From Vandiemenella viatica (Eukaryota > Arthropoda > Insecta > Orthoptera > Morabidae), in contig JARYHS010013630.1 of the NCBI GenBank assembly GCA_031002005.1, positions 238,769,539-238,833,538 on the forward strand: a DNA stretch of 64,000 nt, in the 5' to 3' direction. Positions 9,780 to 19,092 of the stretch are shown one piece after another. Positions within the stretch are counted from its first letter, which is position 1, and each line of letters begins with the position of its first letter. Position numbers and translations under genes: made by a program. Below the pieces are notes generated by a model that did not search any database, was not told the origin of the DNA, and saw only the letters and a list, made by a program, of their open reading frames with translations.

Positions 9780-12700
9780 TAATAACACCCTTGGAGAAAT
9801 TATCTACTAAAGGTTACACACCAATGTTACTATACGATACTACAAATTCCCTAATAGATAAAGTTCTTACTACCTAAAATATTTTTCACCAAGTCTTAAT
9901 CTAAAAGGTCTGTAATAATGTTTTGATACTTAGAGATTACAACGATGTGCTGGTCACTGCTACGCAAGCATTGTCAGCGCAGCCCCTCGCTGTGTCGACA
10001 TACGTCACGCCGCGTGGTCAGCAACACACTTCGCCGCTCGACCTACGGAACATTACACCACAGCGAAATTCTGCACATCGGTGTTTACATGACACAACAG
10101 CTGTGTCGGACAACAATAAACACACAACTTGCTATTGTATACACAGCACTTGACACAGTTTTTAACTTGCACTTAGGTTCACTCAAAAAAAATTCTCTTG
10201 ACTAGAATTCAACACAGATTCGTTGAGTCGAAACCAACCCAGTTTACAAGGTTTCATTAAAATTTTAATTCACAATTCTGGTCTAACTTTAAATTGCTTT
10301 ACTTATTGACATTAAAATTCTTACTTTGCAATTACTGTTCCACTTCCTCCTTGGCAGCACCTTTGCAGGGTTAAAACAATCATTATTTACAGCTTATTTC
10401 CCAGGTAACTACTCTTATTTCTTAAGTTATCTGAATGATTCTGTTGCAGTGATGTGTCCCTTTCCCACTTTCTTTTGGTGGTATTACGTGTTTCCCTTTT
10501 ACTCATTTGCTTGTTTCCCTCAAATAACATGTGATTACATTGTAATTGGATTTGCCCTTCGCGCGAGATTAAAAGCGTTATCTTATTTGCTTTTGTTAAG
10601 GAACTCCCATTTGAACTGTTTTATCGATTCTCCTTTTAAAGATCCTTATCCATATTTCATACTTAAAGGATTAATTACAGATTATCCCATAATTTACTAT
10701 CATCATACGTGAATGAGTTACCAACTACTACCCAAATAGTGATACACTGACATTGAACCATACTGAGTGAATTAACTCGAGGATAATTTTCTAGAAATAA
10801 ACATGTGTTTAGGATTGTGAACAAGTAACAGAGACCTAGAATGCTGGTTTGGTCTCCAAAATTCAAATTGACCTACTATGTCATTTAAAGAGATCATTTA
10901 TCACTCCACCTGCCCTATTTCTTTAATACTACCCCGGGTTTATTTTACGTTCCTTGAGACAACCTGCACTCAGGACCCGTCGCTTCATAGGCACAGCCGT
11001 ATTCTCTTTTTGACCGTCCTATTAACCAACAATACTCTCGTACCTGCAGCGTAAAGTATGAAAAACACGTCTTCACATGACATCGTATGCCTAATTTTCC
11101 ACATGCCAAAGAAATCAATGAAAAATCTATTTTCTAATTAACAAGGATTTAATACAATGCAGACTTACGCAAAAGGATGTAATTATAGAAGAAATTACGT
11201 TTAACAGAGAAAGAAAGACAAACAAAATGGTATGGCAGAGATGCAAAACATTTACATTAATTCTACGTTCATCGTACCAAATGTTATACTTTTTCTTAGT
11301 AATTTAGCTTGCTCGGACTTAGAAATATTATCCTTTAGTGACTTAGTAGTTAATTCCATGTTATTGTGGCTTAGCATTCGTTAGACTTAACTTTTACGCT
11401 TCATTATACTCCTCGTGGCTTTACTGTTTATTACTCTTGTGGCTGGTTCTAAACTTTATTTCTTCCTGGTGCTCATTACAATATTAACACCACATTAATT
11501 CCCACAAAAATAATCCCAAAAGGTGAGTTACTTTGATCGCTCCTATCCACCCCTGGGTATCATATTTCTGATATCAGTTTAAAATCTTTTTACTCCCTGC
11601 TGCATTCCCTTACAGCCTTAAGGGTATCACAAATCATTCCCTGCTACAGCCTTACGGGTTACCACACATTCCCTGCTGAGCCTTACGGGTATCACATTAT
11701 CATTATTTCCACAATTACACATTTAATCACTTAATCCACATGCATGTCTTACTTCAACACTTTTATGGCCATATTTATTCAATTGCTACATTTACATCTC
11801 AATATTCGCGACTTTACTACGATAGAAGACTACTGCCTCACATCGCCTGAACGATGAAGAACATGTCTCCGTATCATTACTGCATTATTTTTATCTTTCT
11901 TAAGAACTTCCTAGGGCTATTAGACAATCACGCAACTCCGATCTACATCAATCACATCACACTATTCCCTGTGAACGAGCTTGACCTTGGACGGGTCGTA
12001 TAGCAGAACACACATTCCCGACTCCTCATACTGGCGTATTTGTTAGGCGGTTTGGATCCGTATTGCGGTAACTATTTTAGGTGCGCATTTCCAAAAAATC
12101 ACCTGAATCCTCGTATGGCCCTTAAAACGATCGCAAAGGATACACTCGCGTGATTTGCACTAAGCAACCGTTGAATACTCCAAGTACGGATACTCAATCC
12201 ATCGAAAATTTACGCTACGGTCTGCCCTTCGATAATATTTGCCACATTTTCAGAAATTCTGCCACGTTTATACAATATTTCGCCACAATGCTTTACATAG
12301 GATATTATGCCACTACAATGAATTTCACACACATTACTATTTCAGTTTCTTTTACATTTAATTGCAATCATTACTTTACTGTATAAAATCTCCAATTTTA
12401 GTCCTACCACAAATCTTAAACCAAACTATGCACAAGTATGCCTAAACTTTCATAGAGAGTCCGTGAAACAATGAAATTACTCCGCGCGTATTTTTATTGC
12501 ACCCGAGGGACTGGTAGACATCTCTTACTTTTTACCACATAACATTACTACACATCAATACAGAATTTTGCATGAAATATTTAATTTAATTTTTATTTTA
12601 AATACTGTTTCTCACATCCGATTTTATCTGGTACCGAATTTTGATTCTTAGCAGCACTTAAATTTCTCTCTTATTCTACATCACTTATAATACAATTCCC

Positions 12701-13180
12701 ATTAAGCCATTCCATTTCCCCTTCGAATTTGTAAAGTGCGCATCTATTTCCCGTTTCAACTTTACAGTGCGCTTGTCAGGGTTGCCACCGTACGCAACTG
12801 AGATTTTACACATTGTATACTTCTATTCGTCAGTTAATAACTTTAATTGAAGGTTATTCACAGGCAATAAGATTCAAGGTTTTGTGCAACACTAGTCGCA
12901 GGCTAAACATCTTATAACATAGAATTTCATATTACATTCCAACCCTATTTATACTATTTTAGCAGATGTACCCCGCAAATCCAAATAACCGACTTTCAAG
13001 GTTTCTTAATTTAATATCTGAAAACATGCTAAATACGTTAATCGATCACGAAGATCCCAAATGTCTTCCCATGATTGCCCGAAAAAGTGATGCCACGGGA
13101 TAAAAAGTGTACTAACTAACTGCAAATTTTTGGTAATAAATCTTACACAGCTTCCTGTCTGTTCTATTCTGAGACATACT
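9780..13180. other. Decayed interior of the LTR element
   Basis: AT-rich, no supported gene. A short imperfect tandem repeat is at about 11600-11700 (units around ACAGCCTTACGGGTATCACA, three copies of about 33 bp). A hydrophobic plus-strand frame at 10326-10712 looks incidental. Confidence 0.6.
11600..11700. repeat. Imperfect short tandem repeat (about 33 bp x 3)
   Basis: Three copies of CAGCCTTAnGGGTATCACA-like blocks, each followed by ATTCCCTGCT. Confidence 0.6.
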
Positions 13181-13184
13181 GGGT

Positions 13185-13457
13185 TTAGTTTCCACTCACC
13201 GAGTCTATCACCACCGTCGTCCAAAAGCTGCTATCACTCGTCGTCGACGGCCGCCACAGGTCCGCCGCGCCGCGCTCGAACTGCTGGCCGGTGACCCTCC
13301 CGTCGTCTCGCGTCAGCAAGGCTCCGCTCCTCAGCTGCGTCAAACCGCTCCCATTTTTCTGGAACAGCTGACTACTGCGTAACGTATTTGCGCCGACCTC
13401 CTTCTTCACCCGACCCGCTAGCACAGCCGTTTTACTTTCTTTAACCAATGCCATCAT
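13185..13457 (-). pseudogene. Possible gag-region remnant
   Basis: A GC-rich minus-strand frame (90 codons, KESKTAVLAGRVKKEVGA near its start) lies about 230 bp inside the 5' LTR, where gag would begin. No zinc knuckle or capsid motif is visible, so the assignment rests on position only. Confidence 0.25.
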
Positions 13458-13682
13458 TTTAAATGCCCAATAAAAAATTAAGTTCTTGTCTTCATAGTTA
13501 CTGTATACAATTTCAGTGATCTTCTGTAGCCAAAGAAATTACCTTCGCCACCAAGCAGTTTTAAGTTACTTAATTTTCCGTCCTTCTTCCTTTCCTGGCT
13601 CTAAATTTTTCTGACACCCGGTTGCGGTGTCCTTTTTACCCGTTTTCATCTCTTCCTGGCTCCAATTTTTCTGGCAGCCAAT

Positions 13683-14408
13683 TGTAGCGGCTCTTAGTAT
13701 ATAGTTTATGCCGGTCCGTTACTTATTCGTCAGGATGGATAAGTCGTATGTGGTCACTGTGAGCGTTAGCCAGTTTTTACTTACTTGGGGCGTGTCTGCT
13801 GCGGCTTCCCGTTCCTGTACTTCCGTCTCGGCTTTGGCTATACTTACTTAGGCTATGTACCTCAACCTGGATCTTACTGACTTGCACTAATGAAAGACAC
13901 GAAGTGCGTACATAGTTTTATTCTTATCACTGCGGGCTGTTACAGTTCGTCCATTTGCCACGAGCAGGACTCCAATCACTTGGTAATATAAAAGATTGAT
14001 GGACTTACATTGGTATGGCAAGATCAGCTGACTAGCGGGCAGAGCTGGCCTTCGTTCCCGTCTCGATGTTTAACCGCAGCATATTGGCTGCTTAGTCCAC
14101 TCGAACTTGGCTTGACCGACTTCCCCGACTTCTCTCGAGCCTCGGTGAGTTCGCGCTTATATTTCGTCAGTTGCGTACTCTGTCCTCGTTCTAAGGGCAA
14201 TCAACTGACAGCTATCGTATCTCGAAGCTTCTACACGAGCCCAGTTTCCATAACTATTGCTCAGCCGACCTGGATTTATTGCTGAGCTGTCTTGCGACAT
14301 CCCACGCCAGGCGCTTACGGCCAGTGAGTGCCGCCGCTCATACATTATCATTATAAATATTTTCACATCTCCCCAAATATACTATAATTATTAAAACGGT
14401 CCATTACA
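13683..14408 (-). repeat. 5' LTR (right copy) of nested retrotransposon
   Basis: 726 bp, the better-preserved copy; it pairs with 8070-8778. On the minus strand it begins TGTAATGGACC and ends CCGCTACA. Confidence 0.9.
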
Positions 14409-14471
14409 TTGTTGCCGACAGAATCAACATTACTCACGGGCAATGTGTCTCGCTGTTTGACAAAACTTCAT
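14409..14471 (-). pseudogene. N-terminal codons of the packaging ATPase gene, severed by LTR insertion
   Basis: A minus-strand ATG at 14469-14471 opens a short frame (MKFCQT...). A neighbouring frame reading TLPVSNVDSVGNN runs into the TTGT target duplication and continues in phase on the other side of the LTR element at 8065 into the segment before the P-loop. A one-base frame change lies near 14450. The retrotransposon therefore landed within the first 30 or so codons of the ATPase gene. Confidence 0.65.
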
Positions 14472-14527
14472 ATTGACAAGTTTAGGTGGTTGCTCCGGCT
14501 ATATATAGGCGCGCGAACAACTAAAGT
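14472..14527. promoter_or_regulatory. Divergent promoter with palindromic TATA box
   Basis: Only 56 bp separate the ATPase ATG (minus, 14471) from the PLA2-protein ATG (plus, 14528). CTATATATAG at 14499-14508 is a self-complementary TATA box that could serve both directions. It is followed on the plus side by GC-rich GGCGCGCG. Use in both directions is inferred. Confidence 0.6.
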
Positions 14528-14932
14528 ATGTTAGTTGGTAACAATGCCTCTACGAGGAAGAAGAAGAAGGGTCGTGGCTTTTTAAACAAGCTCATCGACA
14601 AGATGCCTTTTGAGGCGCATATACCTACATACCAGTTTTGTGGTCCCGGTACTAAACTGGAAAAACGGTTGGCACTTGGGCAGAAGGGTATCAACCCTAT
14701 ATGCAGCCTGCAGGAACACGATATTGCTTATGCACAGGGGGCAGATAGAGCTGAAGCAGATCGGATACTCGTTGAGAGGGCTGCAGATAGAATGAAGGCT
14801 AAAGATGCAAAGTTTGGTGAACGTGCAGCGGCATTCTTGGTTAATAGGGCCATGCGTGCCAAGTTAAAGTTTGGCGGAGGTGTTAAGAAAAATAAACCGA
14901 AGAAAAAAAAGAAGGGTGGTATTCTGCCATAA
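14528..14932 (+). CDS. Phospholipase A2-domain capsid-associated protein
   Basis: 134 codons, intact. A lysine/arginine-rich N-terminus (about residues 10-25) is followed by the PLA2 calcium-loop-like segment YQFCGPGT (about residues 36-43) and the catalytic-type helix CSLQEHDIAYAQ (about 60-71, with the His-Asp pair). The C-terminus is again very basic, rich in K and G. PLA2 domains of this type occur in parvovirus capsid proteins and in adintovirus/Polinton structural proteins, where they are thought to help virions leave endosomes. In relatives this domain can be fused to the hydrophobic segment that here starts in another frame at 14926, so a one-base frame change near the stop is likely. 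The ATG at 14528 is 20 bp downstream of the TATA box. Confidence 0.8.
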   Translation: MLVGNNASTRKKKKGRGFLNKLIDKMPFEAHIPTYQFCGPGTKLEKRLALGQKGINPICSLQEHDIAYAQGADRAEADRILVERAADRMKAKDAKFGERAAAFLVNRAMRAKLKFGGGVKKNKPKKKKKGGILP

Positions 14933-15153
14933 TACCTTTATTTGCTGGCTTGTCAGCTGCTGGTGCTTTAGCAGGCGGGGTGGCTAATGTCGTCAAAGCT
15001 GTTAAAGCAGCGAAAGAGGCGAATAAGCAGTTGACTGAGGAGAAACGACACAACAAAACGATGGAAACACTTGCAATGAGGGGTAAAGGTCTATATTTGA
15101 AGCCATACCGGAAAGATGGGTCTGGATTAAAAAAAAGTCGGTTCAGCCGCTGA
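14926..15153 (+). pseudogene. Hydrophobic/basic small structural protein (likely continuation of the PLA2 protein)
   Basis: An open frame without its own ATG overlaps the end of the PLA2 frame. It has a glycine/alanine-rich hydrophobic segment (LSAAGALAGGVANVVKAV), a lysine/glutamate helix (KAAKEANKQLTEEKRHN) and a C-terminal KGLYLKPYRKDGSG. This resembles the membrane-active or core-type minor proteins coded in Polinton/adintovirus capsid modules. The lack of a start and the overlap suggest it was one polypeptide with the preceding frame; a separate downstream protein started from a non-ATG codon (TTG at 14950) is less likely. Confidence 0.6.
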
Positions 15154-15487
15154 CGGACGATGACATACGTAAGCATGTAAAGCGTTTGCGCATACCCATT
15201 TTTCGTGGTGTTTTCATGCGTGACACATTACCCAAAAAATTCGTGAACGTGAATGTGGAATTGTGAACTTGGATAGTGCTAAAAGTGCTGGAACACATTG
15301 GGTTGCGTACATCAAGTACAAAGATGGTGTAGTTAAATACTTTGACAGTTTCGGTGACTTACTTCCTCCATTGGTTACAACGATACTTTGCAGGAACAGA
15401 ATACAATACAATGTGCAGCAACACCAGAAGTTTGGCACACATGTATGTGGACATTTGTGTTTAAAATTCCTGTATGAAAATGTATGA
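15115..15487 (+). pseudogene. Adenain-type maturation cysteine protease (frameshifted)
   Basis: This is the protease that trims capsid proteins during virion maturation (clan CE, adenovirus protease-like). The N-terminal part (PLTDDDIRKHVKRLRIP, then IFRGVFMRDTLP) is in one frame to about 15240. The catalytic part follows in the next frame: the histidine in GTHWVAYI, the acidic residue in KYFDSFG, and a glutamine-rich stretch leading to the cysteine in HVCGHLCLKF near the C-terminus. All catalytic positions are present. The frame changes at the A-run near 15232-15237, so a homopolymer error in the assembly is possible. No good ATG is visible for the N-terminus; ATG at 15115 is a candidate but needs another frame change. 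The stop is at 15485. Confidence 0.8.
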
Positions 15488-15522
15488 CATCAGTCTTGAA
15501 CGAACCTTGGACAAGATAACAC

Positions 15523-16206
15523 ATGTCTGTAACACTCTGCTTGTCAGGCACCAGTTCAGTCTTGGGCTGTGATTACTTCCCACCAATAGATTTGAGCCAA
15601 GGTGATTACACAGTCGGTTTGGTTGACTTTCAGACTTACAATTCGATTCCAAATATAGACGAATCAAATTGTAAATTTCATTACTCGAAGAATAAAGTGA
15701 TAGTCATACCCACAGGATCTTACGATATTGACGATTTGGCTAATTATTTGGTTCGACACACTAAAAACGACAAGCTAGTAATTAGAGCAAACAACAATTC
15801 GCTCAAGTGCGAGATAGAAACACCTGTGGAAATTGACTTCTCTAAACCAAACTCAATTGGATCTCTCCTCGGATTTTCGAAACGTGTGTTAAAGCCTGGA
15901 TTTCATACATCAGACTACACTGTGCAGATCTTCAAAATTAACGCCATAAGAATTGAATGCAGCATATGTACAGGAAATTACGTCAACGATAAGCTGGGAC
16001 ATACACTACACGAGTTTTTTCCAACAGTCCCGCCAGGGTACAAGATTGTGGAAGTACCCGCTAATGTCATATATCTACCCATCACAGTGAAAACTCTCAG
16101 TAATATCAACGTTAGAGTTGTCGATCAGGACGGCAATTTAGTGGATTTCAGAGGAGAAACCATCACTCTCAGACTACATATAAAAAAGAATGGGCGCTCG
16201 TTATAA
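15523..16206 (+). CDS. Penton-like minor capsid protein (single jelly-roll)
   Basis: 227 codons, intact, the best preserved virus gene here. It starts at ATG 15523, 36 bp after the protease stop. The N-terminal half has the strand pattern and motif DLSQGDYTVGLVDFQTYNSIP. The middle has GSYDIDDLANYLVRH and IGSLLGFSKRVL. The C-terminal end, NINVRVVDQDGNLVDFRGET, is the turn and last strand typical of Polinton/adintovirus penton-type proteins that fill the icosahedral vertices. Its place between protease and hexon genes agrees. Family membership is by recognition of motifs and position; the jelly-roll fold is family knowledge, not seen directly. Confidence 0.8.
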   Translation: MSVTLCLSGTSSVLGCDYFPPIDLSQGDYTVGLVDFQTYNSIPNIDESNCKFHYSKNKVIVIPTGSYDIDDLANYLVRHTKNDKLVIRANNNSLKCEIETPVEIDFSKPNSIGSLLGFSKRVLKPGFHTSDYTVQIFKINAIRIECSICTGNYVNDKLGHTLHEFFPTVPPGYKIVEVPANVIYLPITVKTLSNINVRVVDQDGNLVDFRGETITLRLHIKKNGRSL

Positions 16207-16316
16207 GAAGAGGCGGACTCACAACTGTCAGTCGTGAACCAACAGTGAAACGATTAACACCTGAGAACGTGCTCTTCCTACAGTCGTTAGGCTATACAGT
16301 TAAAAGTCATGGATGA
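16190..16316 (+). pseudogene. Tiny overlapping ORF between penton and hexon genes
   Basis: ATG at 16190 overlaps the penton end by 17 bp and opens a basic stretch (MGARYKKRRT). One base out of phase, a frame open from about 16221 to the stop at 16314-16316 reads LTPENVLFLQSLGYTV and overlaps the hexon ATG (16309) by 8 bp. The two halves would make a protein of about 42 residues if the one-base frame change near 16210-16220 is an error or decay. Overlap with both neighbours suggests tight packing by coupled translation or a shared transcript. I recall similar LTPEN...LQSLG tails in insect relatives, but the function is unknown. Confidence 0.45.
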
Positions 16317-17512
16317 TGTGCTAGACATAACTTCCAGTGTGGAGTTTGACGAGTCGGTGACGCGCAAACAATATTTGAGTCACCAGCCGCATACGCCAGC
16401 CACATTTAATAACAATGATGAAATCCGAATACCGATTCAAAACCAAGATACATATACACTACCATGCGAAAGCTACTTGCATATGGAAGGAAGATTCATC
16501 AAGTCAGATGGTTCAGGAGCTACAAATTCAATTACCACATCCAATGCATTCGCTTTTCTGTTTGAGGAAATTCGATATGAACTTAATGGAACTGAAATTG
16601 ACCGAAATAGAAATGTTGGTATCAAGCACATTGAAAACGCTTATTTCTGCAAGCCCCCCACAAATGGGCGTGTTGATCAATGCAGGATGGGAGCAACGCC
16701 CTCCTGGAAATGGCTACTTTGATGTATGTATACCACTGAGTATGCTCTTGGGTTTTTGCGAAGACTTTAAAAAGATACTTGCAAATGTAAAACAAGAACT
16801 AATATTGATTCGAGCTAGGGACGATACAAATTCATATGTACAAGCCAATCCAAATCCTCAGGAAAGTAAATTCACCATCAGCAAACTGGCATGGGTGATG
16901 CCTCATTTGCAAATAGGTGAACGAGAAAAGCTAGCGCTGCTTAAGATTGTAGACAGTGGGAAACCACTTCGCATTAATTTCAGAAGCTGGGATCTGTTGG
17001 AGTACCCGTTGCTTCCAATCAGCAAGACTCAAATTTGGTCTTTGAAAACATCAACACAATTGGAGAAACCTAGGTTCGTGGTTCTGGGATTTCAGACAAA
17101 CAGGAAACGGAATGCGGAATTAAGTGCAAACATCTTTGACAACTGCAATCTTACCAATGTCAAGGTGTTCCTAAATGATGTGGCGTATCCATATGAGAAC
17201 ATGAATTTGGACTTTAAGAAAAACCGAACCACGTTGTTGTATGATATGTATGCAAGATTCCAACAGTCTTACTACGAACGAGACCATCCTTTACCGCTAC
17301 TAAAACGTGAAGAATTTATAGAAACTGCACCTATCGCCGTAATTGACTGTTCACACCAAAACGAGTCTGTTAAAACGGGGCCTGTAGACATTCGTGTCGA
17401 GTTTGATAGCAGTGAGAATTTTCCTGCTTACACCGCTGCATACTGCCTGATCTTGCACGATCGTGTTGTAGAATACGTACCTCTAACAAGTGTCGTGCGC
17501 AAGCTGACATAA
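16309..17512 (+). pseudogene. Hexon-like major capsid protein (double jelly-roll), one frameshift
   Basis: This is the main shell protein of adintovirus/Polinton virions. The first frame (ATG 16309 to 16722) gives MDDVLDITSSVEFDESV through FEEIRYELNGTEIDRNRNVG. From about 16620 the sense continues in the next frame to the stop at 17510-17512, with VLINAGWEQRPPGNGYFDVC, LNMLLG-type SMLLGFCEDFKK, INFRSWDLLEYPLLPISKTQ, CNLTNVKVFLNDVAYPYENM, LYDMYARFQQSYY, VIDCSHQNESVK and AYCLILHDRVVEY. Total about 400 codons, close to a full-length protein, so a single-base change near 16618-16625 is the only visible lesion. It follows the penton gene, as usual in this group. Confidence 0.85.
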
Positions 17513-17546
17513 AATCAAGTAGCAGAGAGTCTTGTCAACCATTACC

Positions 17547-17987
17547 ATGCCGACCATCTTCCTGGACGCACAGGGATTCACGAAGAAGGATGGCGGGTTT
17601 AATTTCAAAGAAGTTGCCTGTGTGTGTAACACGGTCTGACAAAACTATCTCTACACATTGTATTTCTGTATCATCACCATCGCGTGGAGGTAATGAACCA
17701 TCAGTTAGATGGCTAACACATAATTACCATGGAATACCTTGGGATTCTGATTGGCGTTTCTCTCAGCAAGATGTGCTCTATACTACATGCAATAACCAAT
17801 GAGGATGATTCAATCATTTACGTTAAAGGACTGGAGAAGGCTCGATGGTTTACAGAAAATCATCATGAAGAAAGTATGCTACAATATAGAAGATTTAGGA
17901 TGTCCACCACTACGAGAACTCAAGAAAAATAATTTGAGAAAACTTTGTAAATTACATATATTTTGTAATAATATGTGTGCAAATTGA
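17547..17987 (+). pseudogene. Conserved adintovirus-associated protein of unknown role, broken in several frames
   Basis: Starts 34 bp after the hexon stop. ATG 17547 gives MPTIFLDAQGFTKKDGGFNF. A second frame near 17695-17740 reads VRWLTHNYHGIPWDSD, a third near 17815-17860 IIYVKGLEKARWF, and the first frame resumes near 17870-17987 with YNIEDLGCPPLRELKK. I recognise this spacing of DxQGF, NYHGxxWD, VKGxEK and DLxxLGCP from uncharacterised proteins that recur beside insect Polinton/adintovirus capsid genes. The acidic residues at these positions would suit an RNase H-fold nuclease, which is conjecture. At least three frame changes and a stop at about 17634 make it a pseudogene as assembled. 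An AATAAA signal follows at 18021-18026. Confidence 0.6.
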
Positions 17988-18020
17988 AAATGTATTTTTA
18001 GGTCGCCAATTGGTGGGCGA

Positions 18021-18026
18021 AATAAA
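18021..18026 (+). terminator. AATAAA polyadenylation signal after the capsid gene row
   Basis: GAAATAAAAGATTTT follows the last plus-strand gene by about 30 bp; a plausible shared 3' end for the plus-strand transcripts. Confidence 0.45.
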
Positions 18027-18372
18027 AGATTTTTTAAAAATATAGTACTATCTTATTATTTAATTAGGATAGGTGAAATGACAAAAGAAAAATCTGGTAA
18101 AATGATTTTATTTACTCACAATCAAGTACAATCAATTTTTTTAGTTGCAAAAGTCCAATTGTAGAACTATGGACTGAGGGTACTAATTATTAACACATAC
18201 GTCATCAACCCGCCGTCTGCTTAAATACATCAGTTTCCTTTTAAATCTTGTTCAACTTTGCGTTAACATCGTCATACACTAACAGCTTTTTATATGCTTA
18301 ATTTCTAACTTTAAACGTTCATAGACTAGTGTTGAACAGGGGCTGTATGACACTTCATTGACATGTACATTA

Positions 18373-18889
18373 TCAAAATGCAAATCTAGCAGGCCCATTC
18401 ACAGAACAACGGGGGTAGTCACGAATCACTTTCAGTGATAACGTATTCACAAACTCTTTGTAGTACTTGGTAACTTGATAATTCCAGAGCTTCATGGTGT
18501 TGATGGCACTGGTCACTGCAGGCAAGGCGTCGACCATGTTGCCCATGTTGATTCGCCGAGAAATACAACCATAGGCAGGAACAGCATTGTTGTAAAACCA
18601 TATAGTTTTCGCTCCAGCCACGGCTCGGGAAGAGATAGTGTGATTGCCTAGTGAGACACTCGTTTGCAAATGCTCAGTGTTGTTTGAAAAAGCCACCAAT
18701 TGTATAGACCAACTGTCTCAGTACATCCCACTCTTCATGTGTGAGAGTGACTTTTAATTGTAACCCAACTTTTCGAGTACAACTACTGGATTAAATTCCA
18801 ATTTAGGTGACAAACCAACAGTGATCCGCTTGGTGTCACTGCAGTTTTAACTTGTAGCATGTTGAAAACAGGAGAACCTCACTAGACAT
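18373..18889 (-). pseudogene. Minus-strand adintovirus gene of unknown role
   Basis: Minus ATG at 18889 starts MSSEVLLFSTCYKLKLQ. After a frame change near 18840 comes a stretch with KRITVGLSPKLEFNPVVVLE, then, near 18680-18755, LTHEEWDVLRQLVYTIGGFF, and finally the frame 18699-18373 with YCKEF-like KYYKEFVNTLSLKVIRDYPR. The pieces line up in order on one strand over 517 bp, so this was one gene of about 170 codons. It is convergent with the capsid row and lies just inside the right inverted repeat. A TATA-like CATAAATG lies upstream near 18945-18955 on the minus strand. I do not know the function; similar proteins occur in insect relatives of this element. Confidence 0.5.
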
Positions 18890-19092
18890 AGTGAACTGCA
18901 ATTGACGAGCGTCGACCGGGAACTGAGGGCGAGCTGGCTGGTGTAGTGGCATTTATGCGCTAGAAGTTCCTGTAGAGAGGCTGGTGACGTCACGCGAGCC
19001 ATGGAATGTCTGCGCAGATTGAGGTTTGTGCTTCCTCTGGGCGGGCGGTCAAGGAACTATCGTTTGCGCAAACGCGGCCGGTGCTGCCCCAC

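Larger units (their letters stand above)
8070..14408 (-). mobile_element. LTR retrotransposon with env remnant, nested in the adintovirus
   Basis: Two direct repeats (8070-8778 and 13683-14408) flank 4.9 kb of decayed sequence, bordered by TTGT at 8066-8069 and 14409-14412 (4-bp target duplication). On the minus strand the repeats start TG and end CA. A polypurine tract (AAGGAGGGAGAGA) lies directly upstream of the 3' LTR, at 8779-8793, which sets the orientation. An env-like reading frame sits just before it at 9340-9771, the usual place in gypsy-type errantivirus-like elements. I see no reverse transcriptase, protease or integrase motifs between 9780 and 13180, so pol is lost or unreadable. 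Confidence 0.85.

Noticed and set aside
10326..10712. 128-codon hydrophobic plus-strand frame
   Set aside because: Phe/Tyr/Leu-rich composition typical of AT-rich DNA, opposite strand to the retroelement that contains it, no motif.
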